From positions 806,001 through 870,000 of the forward strand of contig NZ_CP060714.1 in assembly GCF_014395975.1 (NCBI RefSeq): a stretch of DNA of 64,000 nucleotides, written 5' to 3'. Position 1 is the stretch's first letter. Each line of letters begins with the position of its first letter. The translations under genes and the position numbers were made by a program. Of this stretch, positions 16,500 to 25,138 are shown piece after piece. The notes under the pieces were generated by a model. That model saw only the letters and a list, made by a program, of their open reading frames with translations, was not told the DNA's origin and searched no databases. This DNA comes from Diaphorobacter ruginosibacter. Its GTDB lineage: Bacteria > Pseudomonadota > Gammaproteobacteria > Burkholderiales > Burkholderiaceae_C.

Positions 16500-18536
16500 T
16501 CACTGCTTGGGCGCGGAGGCGCTGCTGATCTGCGCCTTGGCCATGGCGTAACGCTGCGCGTTGGCCGGATCTGCCTGCGTGGCCTGATCCAGATCCTTGA
16601 GCGCTTCCGCAATGTTCTTCAAGCCATATTGCGCCATGGCACGTGCGTAGAACGCTGGTCCGCTCGGGGTCTTGGCGATCAGCGCATCCATCTGCTCCTT
16701 GGCCTTGGCCGATTCGCCCTTGCCCGTCAGCGCCATGGCCAGGCCGACCCGTGCACGCGAGCTCTGCGGCGATGTCTTGAGCGCGGCTTCGTAGTCCTTC
16801 ACCGCATCGTCATACTTCTGGATGGACATGCCCATCTCGGCGCGGCGCAGGTGGATCTGCTCCGTGAGCTGCTTGGCGCCCTCGTTGTCGTTGACGTCCG
16901 AGCCGCCCGTGGTGAGTGCGGTTCCGTAGGCATCGAACGCCTCCTTCGGGTGGCCGAGTGCGGCGTAGACCTCTGCGCGCTGGTACCACAGCGTCTGCCC
17001 GGTATAGCCCTTGTCTTCAGCGGCCTTGAACGAGCGGATCGCGTCGGGATACTTCTTCTGCTGCGACTGGGCCACGCCGATGCTGAAGCGTGCATTGCCG
17101 TTCAGGTCGTTGAGTGCATCGGCGGTGATGAAGTCCCGCTCAGCCTGTACGAACCGGCCGCGGGCCATGCGTTCGGTGCCCAGGTTCAGATAGGGTCGAT
17201 AGCGGCCGACCGCATTGGCGGGGGCCTTCAGGTCGACCTTGCTGGCGGCATCTTCCCAGACGGATTCGGGGGTCTGCATGGACATTACGCGCTCGGCAGC
17301 GAGCCCGCCGAAGACGAGCGCCAGGATCACGCCAATGATGTAGATGGTGCGCGGCTTGAAGCCGGTCAGCACGATCGCGATCAGGCCTGGAATGCCGACG
17401 GCCCAGAGATAGCTGCGATAGAGCACGAGCGGATCCTGCAGCCAGACGGTGGCGAATTCGGTCGCAAACCAGAGCAGCGGAAACAGCAGGCACAGTGCGG
17501 CGAAACGCAGCACGCCATCCTTGCGCAGCACGACCCAGATCGAGGTGAGCAGCAGGGCGACGTAGGCCAGCGCGCCGATCAGGTGCAGCGCCGAGCCAAA
17601 GGACATCGGAAACGCCGGACGCATGTCGATGGACATGGCGCCGACATAGGGGATGACCCAGAGGAAGCCATAGACGAAGAAGAGTGCAGCCTGGTTCAGG
17701 ATGCTGAGCCCGTAGACCTTGCCGCCGATGTTCGGGTCGATGGCCTGCAATTGCTTGAGGTAGGCAACCGACTGGTTGTCGATGAGGTTGCCGATCAGGT
17801 TGCCGTAGATGCTGAGCACGGCGCCGACAGCGAGCGCCAGCACGGCGGCCGTGGCACCCGACACGATCATGATCTTCTTCCAGGTGGGGCGGCGCACATA
17901 GATGTAGAGCGGCACGGCCATCGCCACGGTGAGCGCGGCCTGTTCCTTGGACAGCGCAGCGGCCACGTAGCAGAGCACCGCGCCGATGAACCAGCCGATA
18001 CGGCCTGTCTCGAGCCCGCGCACGTAGGTGAAGCAGGCGAGGACGGCGAACAACGTGGCCATCAGGATCGAACGCTGGATGAGATAGCCGACCACATAGA
18101 CGGCCACGGGATTCAGTGCAAAAACGATCAGCCCCACACGCAGGGCCGCATCGCGCGAAGCCTGGAAGTGATCCTGATGCTCGATGTCGTGCGGGAATTG
18201 CGTGCGTGACAGCAGGGACTTGAACAGCGCGTAGAGCGCGCCGACTGTCAGGACGTGCAGCACGAGGTTGAAGATACGTTGCTTCCACCAGCCCTCGCCG
18301 AACAGATCCTGCACCCAGACGAAGCTGCCATAGGACAGCATGCGCTGCTTGAATTGCAGCAGGCTGCCGTAGGCGTCGAAGAAATTCAACTCGACAAGGC
18401 GAAGATCGTCGAAGATCAGTTGATTGTTCAGGCCCGGTCCGTAGACGCACAATATGGCAGCGATCAACAGAATCGCGAATATGACGGAAGCCTTGGAGAT
18501 TTTTGCCATTGGAAGTGGGTGTGACAGGCCAGACAT
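16500..18536 (-). CDS. polytopic membrane protein with C-terminal TPR repeats (GT-C/TMTC-like)
   Basis: The 678-residue protein has a first helix (ASVIFAILLIAAILCVYGPG) followed by NNQLIFDDLRLVELN, an acidic pair in the first external loop as in GT-C/O-mannosyltransferase-like proteins. About ten further membrane segments follow. Residues about 440-670 form five or more TPR repeats with the W/L-G-Y-A-F-A-P pattern, for example GRYRPYLNLGTERMARGRFV and YDDAVKDYEAALKTSPQSSR. Membrane-plus-TPR proteins of this kind are candidates for protein or glycan O-glycosylation. ATG 18509 is an alternative start, directly before the first helix. The stop lies 10 bp before the GT4-GT2 gene. Confidence 0.72.
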   Translation of the reverse strand: MSGLSHPLPMAKISKASVIFAILLIAAILCVYGPGLNNQLIFDDLRLVELNFFDAYGSLLQFKQRMLSYGSFVWVQDLFGEGWWKQRIFNLVLHVLTVGALYALFKSLLSRTQFPHDIEHQDHFQASRDAALRVGLIVFALNPVAVYVVGYLIQRSILMATLFAVLACFTYVRGLETGRIGWFIGAVLCYVAAALSKEQAALTVAMAVPLYIYVRRPTWKKIMIVSGATAAVLALAVGAVLSIYGNLIGNLIDNQSVAYLKQLQAIDPNIGGKVYGLSILNQAALFFVYGFLWVIPYVGAMSIDMRPAFPMSFGSALHLIGALAYVALLLTSIWVVLRKDGVLRFAALCLLFPLLWFATEFATVWLQDPLVLYRSYLWAVGIPGLIAIVLTGFKPRTIYIIGVILALVFGGLAAERVMSMQTPESVWEDAASKVDLKAPANAVGRYRPYLNLGTERMARGRFVQAERDFITADALNDLNGNARFSIGVAQSQQKKYPDAIRSFKAAEDKGYTGQTLWYQRAEVYAALGHPKEAFDAYGTALTTGGSDVNDNEGAKQLTEQIHLRRAEMGMSIQKYDDAVKDYEAALKTSPQSSRARVGLAMALTGKGESAKAKEQMDALIAKTPSGPAFYARAMAQYGLKNIAEALKDLDQATQADPANAQRYAMAKAQISSASAPKQ

Positions 18537-18624
18537 CGGCGACTGGCGAGTCTATCAAACCATGGGAGCTAAATCGCAGGCATGTATCTGATTGTCATTT
18601 GCATCTCATCGAGAGGCAATGGAA

Positions 18625-19929
18625 TCAACAGCCCAGAAAACCCTCGGGACGGACGGCTTGACAGATGCTTACAACAAACAGCGGCAATGCCATCGCCTGG
18701 AGAATTCTGTATTGCCGAAAGATATGAATCTCGGCCAAGCCCAGGGCCGCGATCGGGGCGGCAAACAAAATGGCGTAGTTGATCAGGCGAAGCAGCCAAT
18801 TCGTGTCCAGCAGGAAGAAGGAAGCTGCCAGGATGGCGCATCCCAGGATGGCGAAGGACAGCAGTGACCATATGACCATGCGTGCGCTCAAGATCTCGAT
18901 CTGCTGATGGGTGATGGCGCGCAGAAATGCGAAGGTGCCGCGCGCAAAAAGCACCGCGAAGACCAGGTTGCCGGCCTGGAAGACCAGGAAGGTCGAGATT
19001 GAGCCGCCATAGGGCAGCCACGAGGCGGAAGGCAGGACGGTGGCCTGCACCGCCATGATGACGAAGAAAATGCAGAGCAGGGCGATGCAGATGACGTTCT
19101 CATGGGTGAGCGCATAACCGATGGTCGCACGTGACCAATGCTCCCGCCAGTGCAGGCGGGGTTTGAGCGCCATGACCGCGAAGATGCCGGCGAGAACCAT
19201 GGCAGCCAGATAGGGAATGATCGAAAGCAGGCGGCGCAGATGGTTCTGTTCAATATCGCGCAGCATGGTCTGGTAAGGCCCCGCAGGAAGCACGTAGACC
19301 ATCAGGCTGGCCAGCATGCAGGCGATGAGAATGGCATGACGGCGGGTCAGCGGGCGATTCTCGAAATAATCGGCCAGGGCGAGGGTGGTGCAGACGAATA
19401 CCAGGATCGCATGGCTCAGGATGTGCGTGACCGATACCAGCAGCAGAATCGGGAAGAACAGCCCGCCGCCTCTTTTGTGAAGCCACAGCCAGGCGCTGAT
19501 GGCACCGAGGAAAACCAATATCTGCCCCCATTGCTGTGGCCTGGCTTCCAGCAGCGGAACCCAGAAATAGCTGGACAGGGCGAGCGCCACCAGCGTGAGC
19601 CCCGGCTTGGCAATGCGCAGCCTTGAATATCCCAGGATGATCAGCAGCGAACCAATGAAAACGCTCGCAATGCCCAGACCTGAAATCAGGTCGCGGTAAT
19701 GCATTTGCGTCTGCTCCCTCAGGTTGCGCAATACATAAATGAACGAAGGGCCGGAAACAGGCCAGTCATGGCCCGAATCGAGATTGTGGGCAATCTGAAC
19801 CCAGTTCAGCTCATCGTTCTGGCAGCGCGGATATCCCCAGAAAAAACGCACGCTGATGGCGCAAAAGGTGAAGACCAGAGCGATATACAAGGCTCTGGTC
19901 CATACCGAACGGGGAAAAAGGAGGTTCAT
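18625..19929 (-). CDS. multi-span membrane protein, GT-C-like, function unknown
   Basis: The 434-residue protein has about eleven hydrophobic helices. After the first helix comes RCQNDELNWVQIAHNLDSG, with an Asp-Glu pair in the first external loop like that of GT-C transferases (ArnT/PMT type). No further signature was recognised. It lies 59 bp downstream of the NAD salvage operon on the same strand, and 88 bp before the TPR membrane protein. Its composition and content fit the polysaccharide region rather than NAD metabolism. Role in surface glycan assembly is inferred from position and topology only. Confidence 0.65.
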   Translation of the reverse strand: MNLLFPRSVWTRALYIALVFTFCAISVRFFWGYPRCQNDELNWVQIAHNLDSGHDWPVSGPSFIYVLRNLREQTQMHYRDLISGLGIASVFIGSLLIILGYSRLRIAKPGLTLVALALSSYFWVPLLEARPQQWGQILVFLGAISAWLWLHKRGGGLFFPILLLVSVTHILSHAILVFVCTTLALADYFENRPLTRRHAILIACMLASLMVYVLPAGPYQTMLRDIEQNHLRRLLSIIPYLAAMVLAGIFAVMALKPRLHWREHWSRATIGYALTHENVICIALLCIFFVIMAVQATVLPSASWLPYGGSISTFLVFQAGNLVFAVLFARGTFAFLRAITHQQIEILSARMVIWSLLSFAILGCAILAASFFLLDTNWLLRLINYAILFAAPIAALGLAEIHIFRQYRILQAMALPLFVVSICQAVRPEGFLGC

Positions 19930-19988
19930 GCCGCAGCTTTATTCTTATGAAAACCTAGCCGGAAGGCAGGCATCATAGCGGCACAGAA

Positions 19989-21035
19989 TTACAAATCCGT
20001 TTGGATTTGTTCCTTGAGAAAATGATTGAGGATCTGGAAATGGTCCTCGAAAAATGCCGCCTCGTGGCTTGCGATTTCCTGGATGGGCACCCACACGACC
20101 TGGGCGGCGTCATCGTCGGCCCGCACCTCTGGAAGTGCGGCGCGCCGGCCCAGATCGAAATAGTGTGCGTGGGTGATCGTACGGCCGCGCTGGCTGCGGT
20201 CGGGGTGGTCGAAGACGTGGACTTCCCTGAGTGCCTGCCGCAGGGACTCGGCCGGCACGTCGCAGTGCGTTTCTTCCACGAGCTCGCGCAGGCAGGACTG
20301 CCAGATGCTTTCGCGCTGCTCGATGAAACCGCCGGGCAGGGCGAGCAGGCCGCGCCCTGGTGCGTGCGCGCGGCGGATTAGAAGGATCTGGTCGTTGCAG
20401 CGCAGAAGTGCGTCGACCGTGACGAAAACCGGGGCATAGGGCGCGCTGGCCCAGGCTTCGCGGTAGCCGCGCAGCATGCGCCATTCGTTCTGGAGTTCCT
20501 TGAACTCCGGTTGTCCCGCGAATCGCTCCAGCAGGCCGCGGGTCGAGGGCGGCAGGACGTCGTGGAACGGTGCCAGCGCGATGGGCGCGGTCTGCCCGGT
20601 AGCGCCGAAATAGGCGTTGCGGATCATGGTGGCGTCGATCTCGCCCTGCCGGGGAAGGGAGATGAGTTCCCAGCCTGGGAAGGCGCTCAGGTAGCTGCTG
20701 CTGGCATCCTTGAAGTGGCCGACCAGGCCGATGCGCGTGCCGGGTGACGTATGCCCTTCAACGGCCTTGCGGACCGCATGCACCCAGCGCGCCTCGTCGT
20801 AGTAGTCGCGCACGGGAACGACGTCAACGCGCGCCCGCTCGTGCTCTTCAAGGCTGCCGAGCAGCATGTCGGCGCGTTCCTCCCAAGAGAACGGGTTCTT
20901 GGGCGAGCGCGCCTGGAACGCGGAGCCGACGATGACGATGACCTGTCTGGCGGCCTGAAGTGCATGTGTCAGCAACGCAAGGTGTCCGGTGTGGACGGGC
21001 TCGAAGCGGCCGATGAGGATGGCGGTGTCGTACAT
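19989..21035 (-). CDS. bifunctional NMN adenylyltransferase / Nudix hydrolase
   Basis: The N-terminal domain (1-185) is a NadM-type nucleotidyltransferase: GRFEPVHTGH (9-18) carries the HxGH motif and PRQGEIDATMIRNAYF contains the ISATxIR-like element. It forms NAD from NMN and ATP. The C-terminal domain (about 200-340) is a Nudix hydrolase with the box starting GGFIEQRE (235-242) and REL-EE at 250-255, probably acting on ADP-ribose or related compounds. The 348-residue length equals known NadM-Nudix fusions. It is the last gene of pncA-pncB-nadE-nadM; the gap to nadE is 76 bp. Since deamidation by PncA leads to the NaMN route, this NMN-specific enzyme hints at a second route in the same operon. 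Confidence 0.9.
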   Translation of the reverse strand: MYDTAILIGRFEPVHTGHLALLTHALQAARQVIVIVGSAFQARSPKNPFSWEERADMLLGSLEEHERARVDVVPVRDYYDEARWVHAVRKAVEGHTSPGTRIGLVGHFKDASSSYLSAFPGWELISLPRQGEIDATMIRNAYFGATGQTAPIALAPFHDVLPPSTRGLLERFAGQPEFKELQNEWRMLRGYREAWASAPYAPVFVTVDALLRCNDQILLIRRAHAPGRGLLALPGGFIEQRESIWQSCLRELVEETHCDVPAESLRQALREVHVFDHPDRSQRGRTITHAHYFDLGRRAALPEVRADDDAAQVVWVPIQEIASHEAAFFEDHFQILNHFLKEQIQTDL

Positions 21036-21111
21036 GAAACGGAACGGAACTGTGCGATGAACTCCACCCCCGGGGGCTGTCGGCGGGTGGGTGGACGGAG
21101 GCTGGGAACCT

Positions 21112-22812
21112 TCAAATGTAGCGTGCCGCGATCGGCATCTGCCGGCCGGAGCCGAACGCCCTCGCGCGCACGCGGATGATCGGTGGTGCCTGGCGGCGCT
21201 TGTATTCGCTGCGCGCGACCATCAGGCGCACGCGCTGGATGAGTTCGCGCCCCTTCTTGCTGGCCTGCTGGCGCTGCATGAACTGGCGTGCTCGGTCGTA
21301 TTCGCCGGCCGACAGGCCTTCGCCTTCGATGAGCATCTTGAGGATCTCGTCGAGGACGGGGTAGGGTGGCAGGCTGTCGGCGTCTCGCTGGCCGGGGGCC
21401 AGCTCGGCGGAGGGCTCCTTCTCGATGATCGCCTGCGGAATGATCTCGCGTCCCGCATGGTCGTTGATGTGCTGCGAAAGGGCGAACACTTCCGTCTTGT
21501 ACAGGTCGCCGATCAGGCCGAGGCCGCCGTTGGTGTCGCCATAGAGCGTGCAGTAGCCTACCGACAGTTCCGACTTGTTGCCGGTGGTGAGCAGCAGGTT
21601 GCCGAATGCGTTCGAGTACTCCATCAGGATCGTGCCGCGGATGCGCGCCTGCAGGTTCTCCAGCGGCAGGCCTTTCAGCGGTTGTTCGAAGGCCGCGAGA
21701 AATTGCGCCGAATACTGCTGCACGAGATCGGCAATGGGGTGGGTGTACAGCCTGATGCCCAGGTTGTCGCACAGGGCCCTGGAGTCATCCACCGAGCCTG
21801 CGCTGGAGAAGTGCGAGGGCATGGTGATGGCGACCACGTTCTCTGCGCCCATGGCCTCGGTGGCGAGGGCCAGCGTGAGCGCGCTGTCGATGCCGCCCGA
21901 GCTGCCCACCAGCACCTTGCTGAAGCCGCAGCGCCGGGCATAGTCGCGCAGGCCCAGCACGATCTGCTCGCGGTAGAACGACATGGTGGGCAGGCCCTCC
22001 TTGGGTACGGAGGCGAGCGTTTCATGCCCGTTCAGCCCGAAACGCCCATCGACGAGCTGCAGTGTGCGGATGTCCTCCGCGAAGCGCTGCGCCTCGAACA
22101 CCACGCCGCGCTCGGGTTCGACGGCGAAGGACGCGCCGTCGTAGACGATCTGGTCATGGCCGCCGACCTGGTTCACATACAGGATCGTGAGGTTGTGCCT
22201 GCGGGCTGCATCGGCAAACACCTGGTGCCGCTGCTCGCGCTTGCCGACATTGCTGGGGCTCGCATTGATGCTCACCACCACTTCGGGCGCCGCATCGGCC
22301 ATGCGCATGAAGGGATTGGTGGCGTAGTCGCCGCCTTTGTCGTTCCAGCCATCCTCGCAGATCAGGAAGCCGACCTGGGTCTGGCCGATGCGCAGCACCT
22401 TGGCCACGTCGGGGCCGGGCTCGAAATGGCGATGTTCGTCGAAGATGTTGTAGGTGGGCAGAAGCTGCTTGTCGTACTGGAGACGCACCTCTCCGTCCTT
22501 GAGCACGACCAGGCTGTTGTGCAGATGCTTGCCGGGGCCGTCGCGCCGCGTGGGGGCGCCGATCACCCAGTGCAGCCTGGGCAGCGTGGTCGATGCGCGC
22601 TTGAGTGTGGCGAGCCCTTCTTCGATGCGATTGAGAAAGTGCTTGTCGTCCAGCATGTCGCCCGGGTAATAGGCGCACAGTGCGAGCTCGGTGAACACGA
22701 TCATGTCCGATTTGTCCAGCGCGGCCTGACGCGCTGCGGCGATCATTCTTTCGACGTTGCCCTCGATGTCGCCGACGGTGAGATTCAACTGTGCGAGTGT
22801 GATGCGGAGCAT
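21112..22812 (-). CDS. nadE: NAD+ synthase, glutamine-dependent
   Basis: NadE amidates deamido-NAD to NAD using glutamine. The 566-residue protein has an N-terminal nitrilase-like glutaminase with catalytic E42 (TELAL), K115 (YDKQLLP) and C152 (ICEDGW). The C-terminal ATP pyrophosphatase domain holds SSGGIDSALTLA (SGGIDS at 305-310). The C-terminal CTLYGDTNGGLGLIGDLYKT is a NAD synthetase signature. Start ATG 22812 is preceded by AGGAGAAAC, and the open frame further 5' is not conserved-looking sequence. The gene follows pncB after 19 bp, so it should be cotranscribed. Confidence 0.95.
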   Translation of the reverse strand: MLRITLAQLNLTVGDIEGNVERMIAAARQAALDKSDMIVFTELALCAYYPGDMLDDKHFLNRIEEGLATLKRASTTLPRLHWVIGAPTRRDGPGKHLHNSLVVLKDGEVRLQYDKQLLPTYNIFDEHRHFEPGPDVAKVLRIGQTQVGFLICEDGWNDKGGDYATNPFMRMADAAPEVVVSINASPSNVGKREQRHQVFADAARRHNLTILYVNQVGGHDQIVYDGASFAVEPERGVVFEAQRFAEDIRTLQLVDGRFGLNGHETLASVPKEGLPTMSFYREQIVLGLRDYARRCGFSKVLVGSSGGIDSALTLALATEAMGAENVVAITMPSHFSSAGSVDDSRALCDNLGIRLYTHPIADLVQQYSAQFLAAFEQPLKGLPLENLQARIRGTILMEYSNAFGNLLLTTGNKSELSVGYCTLYGDTNGGLGLIGDLYKTEVFALSQHINDHAGREIIPQAIIEKEPSAELAPGQRDADSLPPYPVLDEILKMLIEGEGLSAGEYDRARQFMQRQQASKKGRELIQRVRLMVARSEYKRRQAPPIIRVRARAFGSGRQMPIAARYI

Positions 22813-22831
22813 GGAGTGTTTCTCCTGGGGG

Positions 22832-24037
22832 TCATTGAGGTTCGGCCACGCTGAAGACCTGGCGCAGGTAGGCAAGGAAGGTCTCGTCATCGCACATGGT
22901 CTTGCCCGGGCTGTCCGAGAGCTTGGCGACCGGCTGGCCATTGGCGCGCGTGATCTTCATGACGATGTTCAGCTGCGTGAGGCCCATGTCGTTGGTGAGC
23001 TGCGTGCCGATGCCGAAGCCCAGCTGCACGCGGTCGCCGAAGTGATGGTAGAGCGCAAGCGCGCTGTCCACGTTCAGCCCGTCGGAGAACACGAAGCGCT
23101 TGGTGTTGGCATCGATACGCAGACGCTGGTAGTGCGCAAGCGCCTTTTCTCCCCATGCGTAGGGGTCTCCCGAGTCATGGCGCAGGCCATCGAAGAGCTT
23201 GGCGAAATACAGGTCGAAGTCTGCAAGGAAAGCGTCCATGCCGACGGTGTCGGTGAGCGCGATCCCGAGGTCGCCGCGGTACTCCTGCACCCATTCCTCG
23301 AGCGCCATTTTCTGGAAGTCACGCAGCCGCACACCCAGCGCCTGGTAGGTCTGAAGGTACTCGTGCGCCATGGTGCCGATCGGAACCAGGTTGAGATCGC
23401 GCGCCAGAAGCACATTGCTCGTTCCCTTGAACCACTCGGGTGTCTGCTCCGCGAAGGTCTGCACCACTTCACGCTGCCATTCGCCGCTGAAGCGCCGGCG
23501 CACGCCGAAGTCGAACATCTCGAACGGATGGCGCCGCTTCGCCTCGCGTGCGAGCGCCTGCACATGGGTGATCTTCTCGGCCAGGCGCCGGCGTCCTTCC
23601 GCGATGGCGGCCTGCTGGTCGGCGCGGCGGAAATACAGTTCGTTGACGATGGCCAGCACGAAGATCTCGAACGCCATCACGTGCACCTGCGGGCCGCTGG
23701 CGACGATGTGCAGCGTTTCACCTTCGGCATGCGCCTGGATGAAGGAGCGCTGGAACTGGAAGATGCGCAGGAAGTCGATGAAGTCGCTCTTCATGAAGCG
23801 CAGCGAGCCGATGTAGTCGAGCTCGTCGGGAGCGAACCGCAGGCTGCACAGCGAATCGAGTTCCGCGTTGAGCTCATCCAGCAGCTCGGTGAGCGGATAG
23901 GCCGGCTTGTTGCGGCACACGAATCGGTATTCGACCTGCACCTGCGGATGGCGATGCAGCAGCGCCTGCCACATGGTGAACTTGTACAGGTCGGTGTCCA
24001 GCAGGCTGGTGATGACGGGCTTGTCGGGGTTATGCAT
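22832..24037 (-). CDS. pncB: nicotinate phosphoribosyltransferase
   Basis: PncB makes nicotinate mononucleotide from nicotinate and PRPP with ATP hydrolysis. The 401-residue protein starts MHNPDKPVITSLLDTDLYKF and has the family segments TDLYKFTMWQA, FGVRRRFSGEWQ and RHDSGDPYAWGEKAL (phosphate-binding region). It also has FVFSDGLNVDSALALYHHF. Length is typical (E. coli 400). ATG 24037 is chosen because the open frame upstream overlaps the pncA end and is shadow. pncA ends 13 bp upstream of it. Together with PncA upstream it forms the Preiss-Handler entry for nicotinamide. Confidence 0.95.
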   Translation of the reverse strand: MHNPDKPVITSLLDTDLYKFTMWQALLHRHPQVQVEYRFVCRNKPAYPLTELLDELNAELDSLCSLRFAPDELDYIGSLRFMKSDFIDFLRIFQFQRSFIQAHAEGETLHIVASGPQVHVMAFEIFVLAIVNELYFRRADQQAAIAEGRRRLAEKITHVQALAREAKRRHPFEMFDFGVRRRFSGEWQREVVQTFAEQTPEWFKGTSNVLLARDLNLVPIGTMAHEYLQTYQALGVRLRDFQKMALEEWVQEYRGDLGIALTDTVGMDAFLADFDLYFAKLFDGLRHDSGDPYAWGEKALAHYQRLRIDANTKRFVFSDGLNVDSALALYHHFGDRVQLGFGIGTQLTNDMGLTQLNIVMKITRANGQPVAKLSDSPGKTMCDDETFLAYLRQVFSVAEPQ

Positions 24038-24050
24038 GGTGTCCGGGCCT

Positions 24051-24914
24051 TCAGAGCGTGGGCGATTGTGCCAACTGTGCTCCCAGAGTGTGCATGGATT
24101 CGAGAAACGCGGCATGTTCGGATTCGAATCCGCCCACGGGGCTCATGCAGTCGGTGAGCAGCGTGATGCGCTTTGCCGTCCATCCGGGAACCAGCCCCGG
24201 CAGCATCTGCACGATGTGTTCGGTGGTGGAGCGCACGCAGTGGCTGCTGGCTTCGCCCGCGATGATGAGACGGTCGGCCTGCGCGAGATCCAGCAGCAAT
24301 GGCGTGTTGGTTGCGGTCTGCGGATCCGCCGGATCGGGAACTTCGGCACGGATGGCGCTGTAGTTTTCTGTCCAGGGATTCATGCCCTTGAAGACATTGC
24401 GGACCGCTTTGGAGTGCGCAAGTTGCCATGCGTCGCAAGCGGCCAGCACGTCGGCGTGCACGCCGTGCCCCCAACTGCCGATCTCGCAGTGCACGGGCCA
24501 GACCATCAGCATGTAGCGGCCCTGGGATTCCAATGCATCCATGTAGGCGAGGACGCGTTCGATGGACTGCATGTCGCGTGGCTGGTAGTCGCCGCTGCGA
24601 ACCTGCGCGGCTGTAATCTGTGTGAATGGCGTCACCTCGCCGCCCTCGCGCGTGCGCCAGAAGCCGGGATGGGCGACGTCGTAGCGCTGGTGGGAGTCGA
24701 GCGTGATGGTGATGCCCGAGATGTGCGCTGCATTGCGCTGAACGAATTGCGCGAGGCGCTGCATGTCGGCATGCGCGCCCTTCACCGGAAGAGAGGGCGC
24801 GGTTCTGTCCCGGGTGCGCGGTGCCATGCCGCACCAGTCTTCTGGAAGATCGCAGAAGTCATTTTGCGGATCGATGATGAGCAACTGGTCGCCGCTGGTG
24901 GAGTTTGCTGTCAT
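24051..24914 (-). CDS. pncA: nicotinamidase (isochorismatase-like cysteine hydrolase)
   Basis: PncA hydrolyses nicotinamide to nicotinate. The 287-residue protein shows D15 in LIIDPQNDFC, a likely metal site around D73/H75 (LDSHQRYDVAHPGFW), K176 (VFKGMNPWTENYSA) and nucleophile C226 in IAGEASSHCVRST, so the Asp-Lys-Cys triad is intact. It is longer than E. coli PncA (about 213), mainly by insertions between the triad residues. ATG 24914 has GAAGGG upstream; a TTG 21 bp further 5' is less likely. It is the first gene of the NAD operon, behind the promoter and palindrome at 24950-24982. Nicotinamidase is preferred over other isochorismatase-like activities because of the neighbours. Confidence 0.88.
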   Translation of the reverse strand: MTANSTSGDQLLIIDPQNDFCDLPEDWCGMAPRTRDRTAPSLPVKGAHADMQRLAQFVQRNAAHISGITITLDSHQRYDVAHPGFWRTREGGEVTPFTQITAAQVRSGDYQPRDMQSIERVLAYMDALESQGRYMLMVWPVHCEIGSWGHGVHADVLAACDAWQLAHSKAVRNVFKGMNPWTENYSAIRAEVPDPADPQTATNTPLLLDLAQADRLIIAGEASSHCVRSTTEHIVQMLPGLVPGWTAKRITLLTDCMSPVGGFESEHAAFLESMHTLGAQLAQSPTL

Positions 24915-24949
24915 GGATGTCTGCCCTTCAATCAAAGCTCTTGGACTGC

Positions 24950-24978
24950 AGTGTATCCATGTTAGTTTAATAATGCAA
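24950..24978 (-). promoter_or_regulatory. sigma70-like promoter of pncA-pncB-nadE-nadM
   Basis: On the minus strand TTGCAT (24978-24973), a 17-base spacer and TACACT (24955-24950) form a fair sigma70 promoter. The expected start site is about 30 bases before the pncA ATG. The -35 box and spacer lie inside the inverted repeat at 24962-24982, which would explain repression. Confidence 0.5.
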
Positions 24979-24982
24979 CTAA
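24962..24982. promoter_or_regulatory. inverted repeat, candidate NrtR operator
   Basis: A 21-bp site with perfect 6-bp arms, TTAGTT and AACTAA, around a 9-bp A/T-rich centre. It lies between pncA and nrtR and overlaps the -35 box of the pncA promoter. NrtR repressors are known to bind about 21-bp palindromes upstream of NAD genes and to be released by ADP-ribose or related ligands. The assignment to NrtR is inferred from position and symmetry. Confidence 0.6.
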
Positions 24983-25028
24983 GATGTGATGAACACTCTA
25001 GGACAGAAGAACTGGATGGGAGGGAGGC

Positions 25029-25057
25029 TTGCTGTTACGCTAGCGCCTTTGTAATAC
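25029..25057 (+). promoter_or_regulatory. sigma70-like promoter of nrtR
   Basis: TTGCTG (25029-25034), exactly 17 bases, then TAATAC (25052-25057). It points toward nrtR, whose ATG lies about 75 bases downstream of the expected start site. The inverted repeat at 24962-24982 is about 46 bp upstream of this -35 box, so strong autorepression from that site is not obvious. Confidence 0.45.
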
Positions 25058-25138
25058 TTTGAATCTAACGAGGCCCCTTCAGCCAGTGCAGGGTCCGCAT
25101 TGAACCATCCTTGAGCTGCCTTGGGTTACTTGTCCGAC

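Noticed and set aside
16500..18558. Long open frames on the opposite strand or in other frames of the TPR membrane gene (573 and 472 codons)
   Set aside because: They are arginine- or histidine-rich shadows with no family features, caused by high GC; the TPR protein explains the region.
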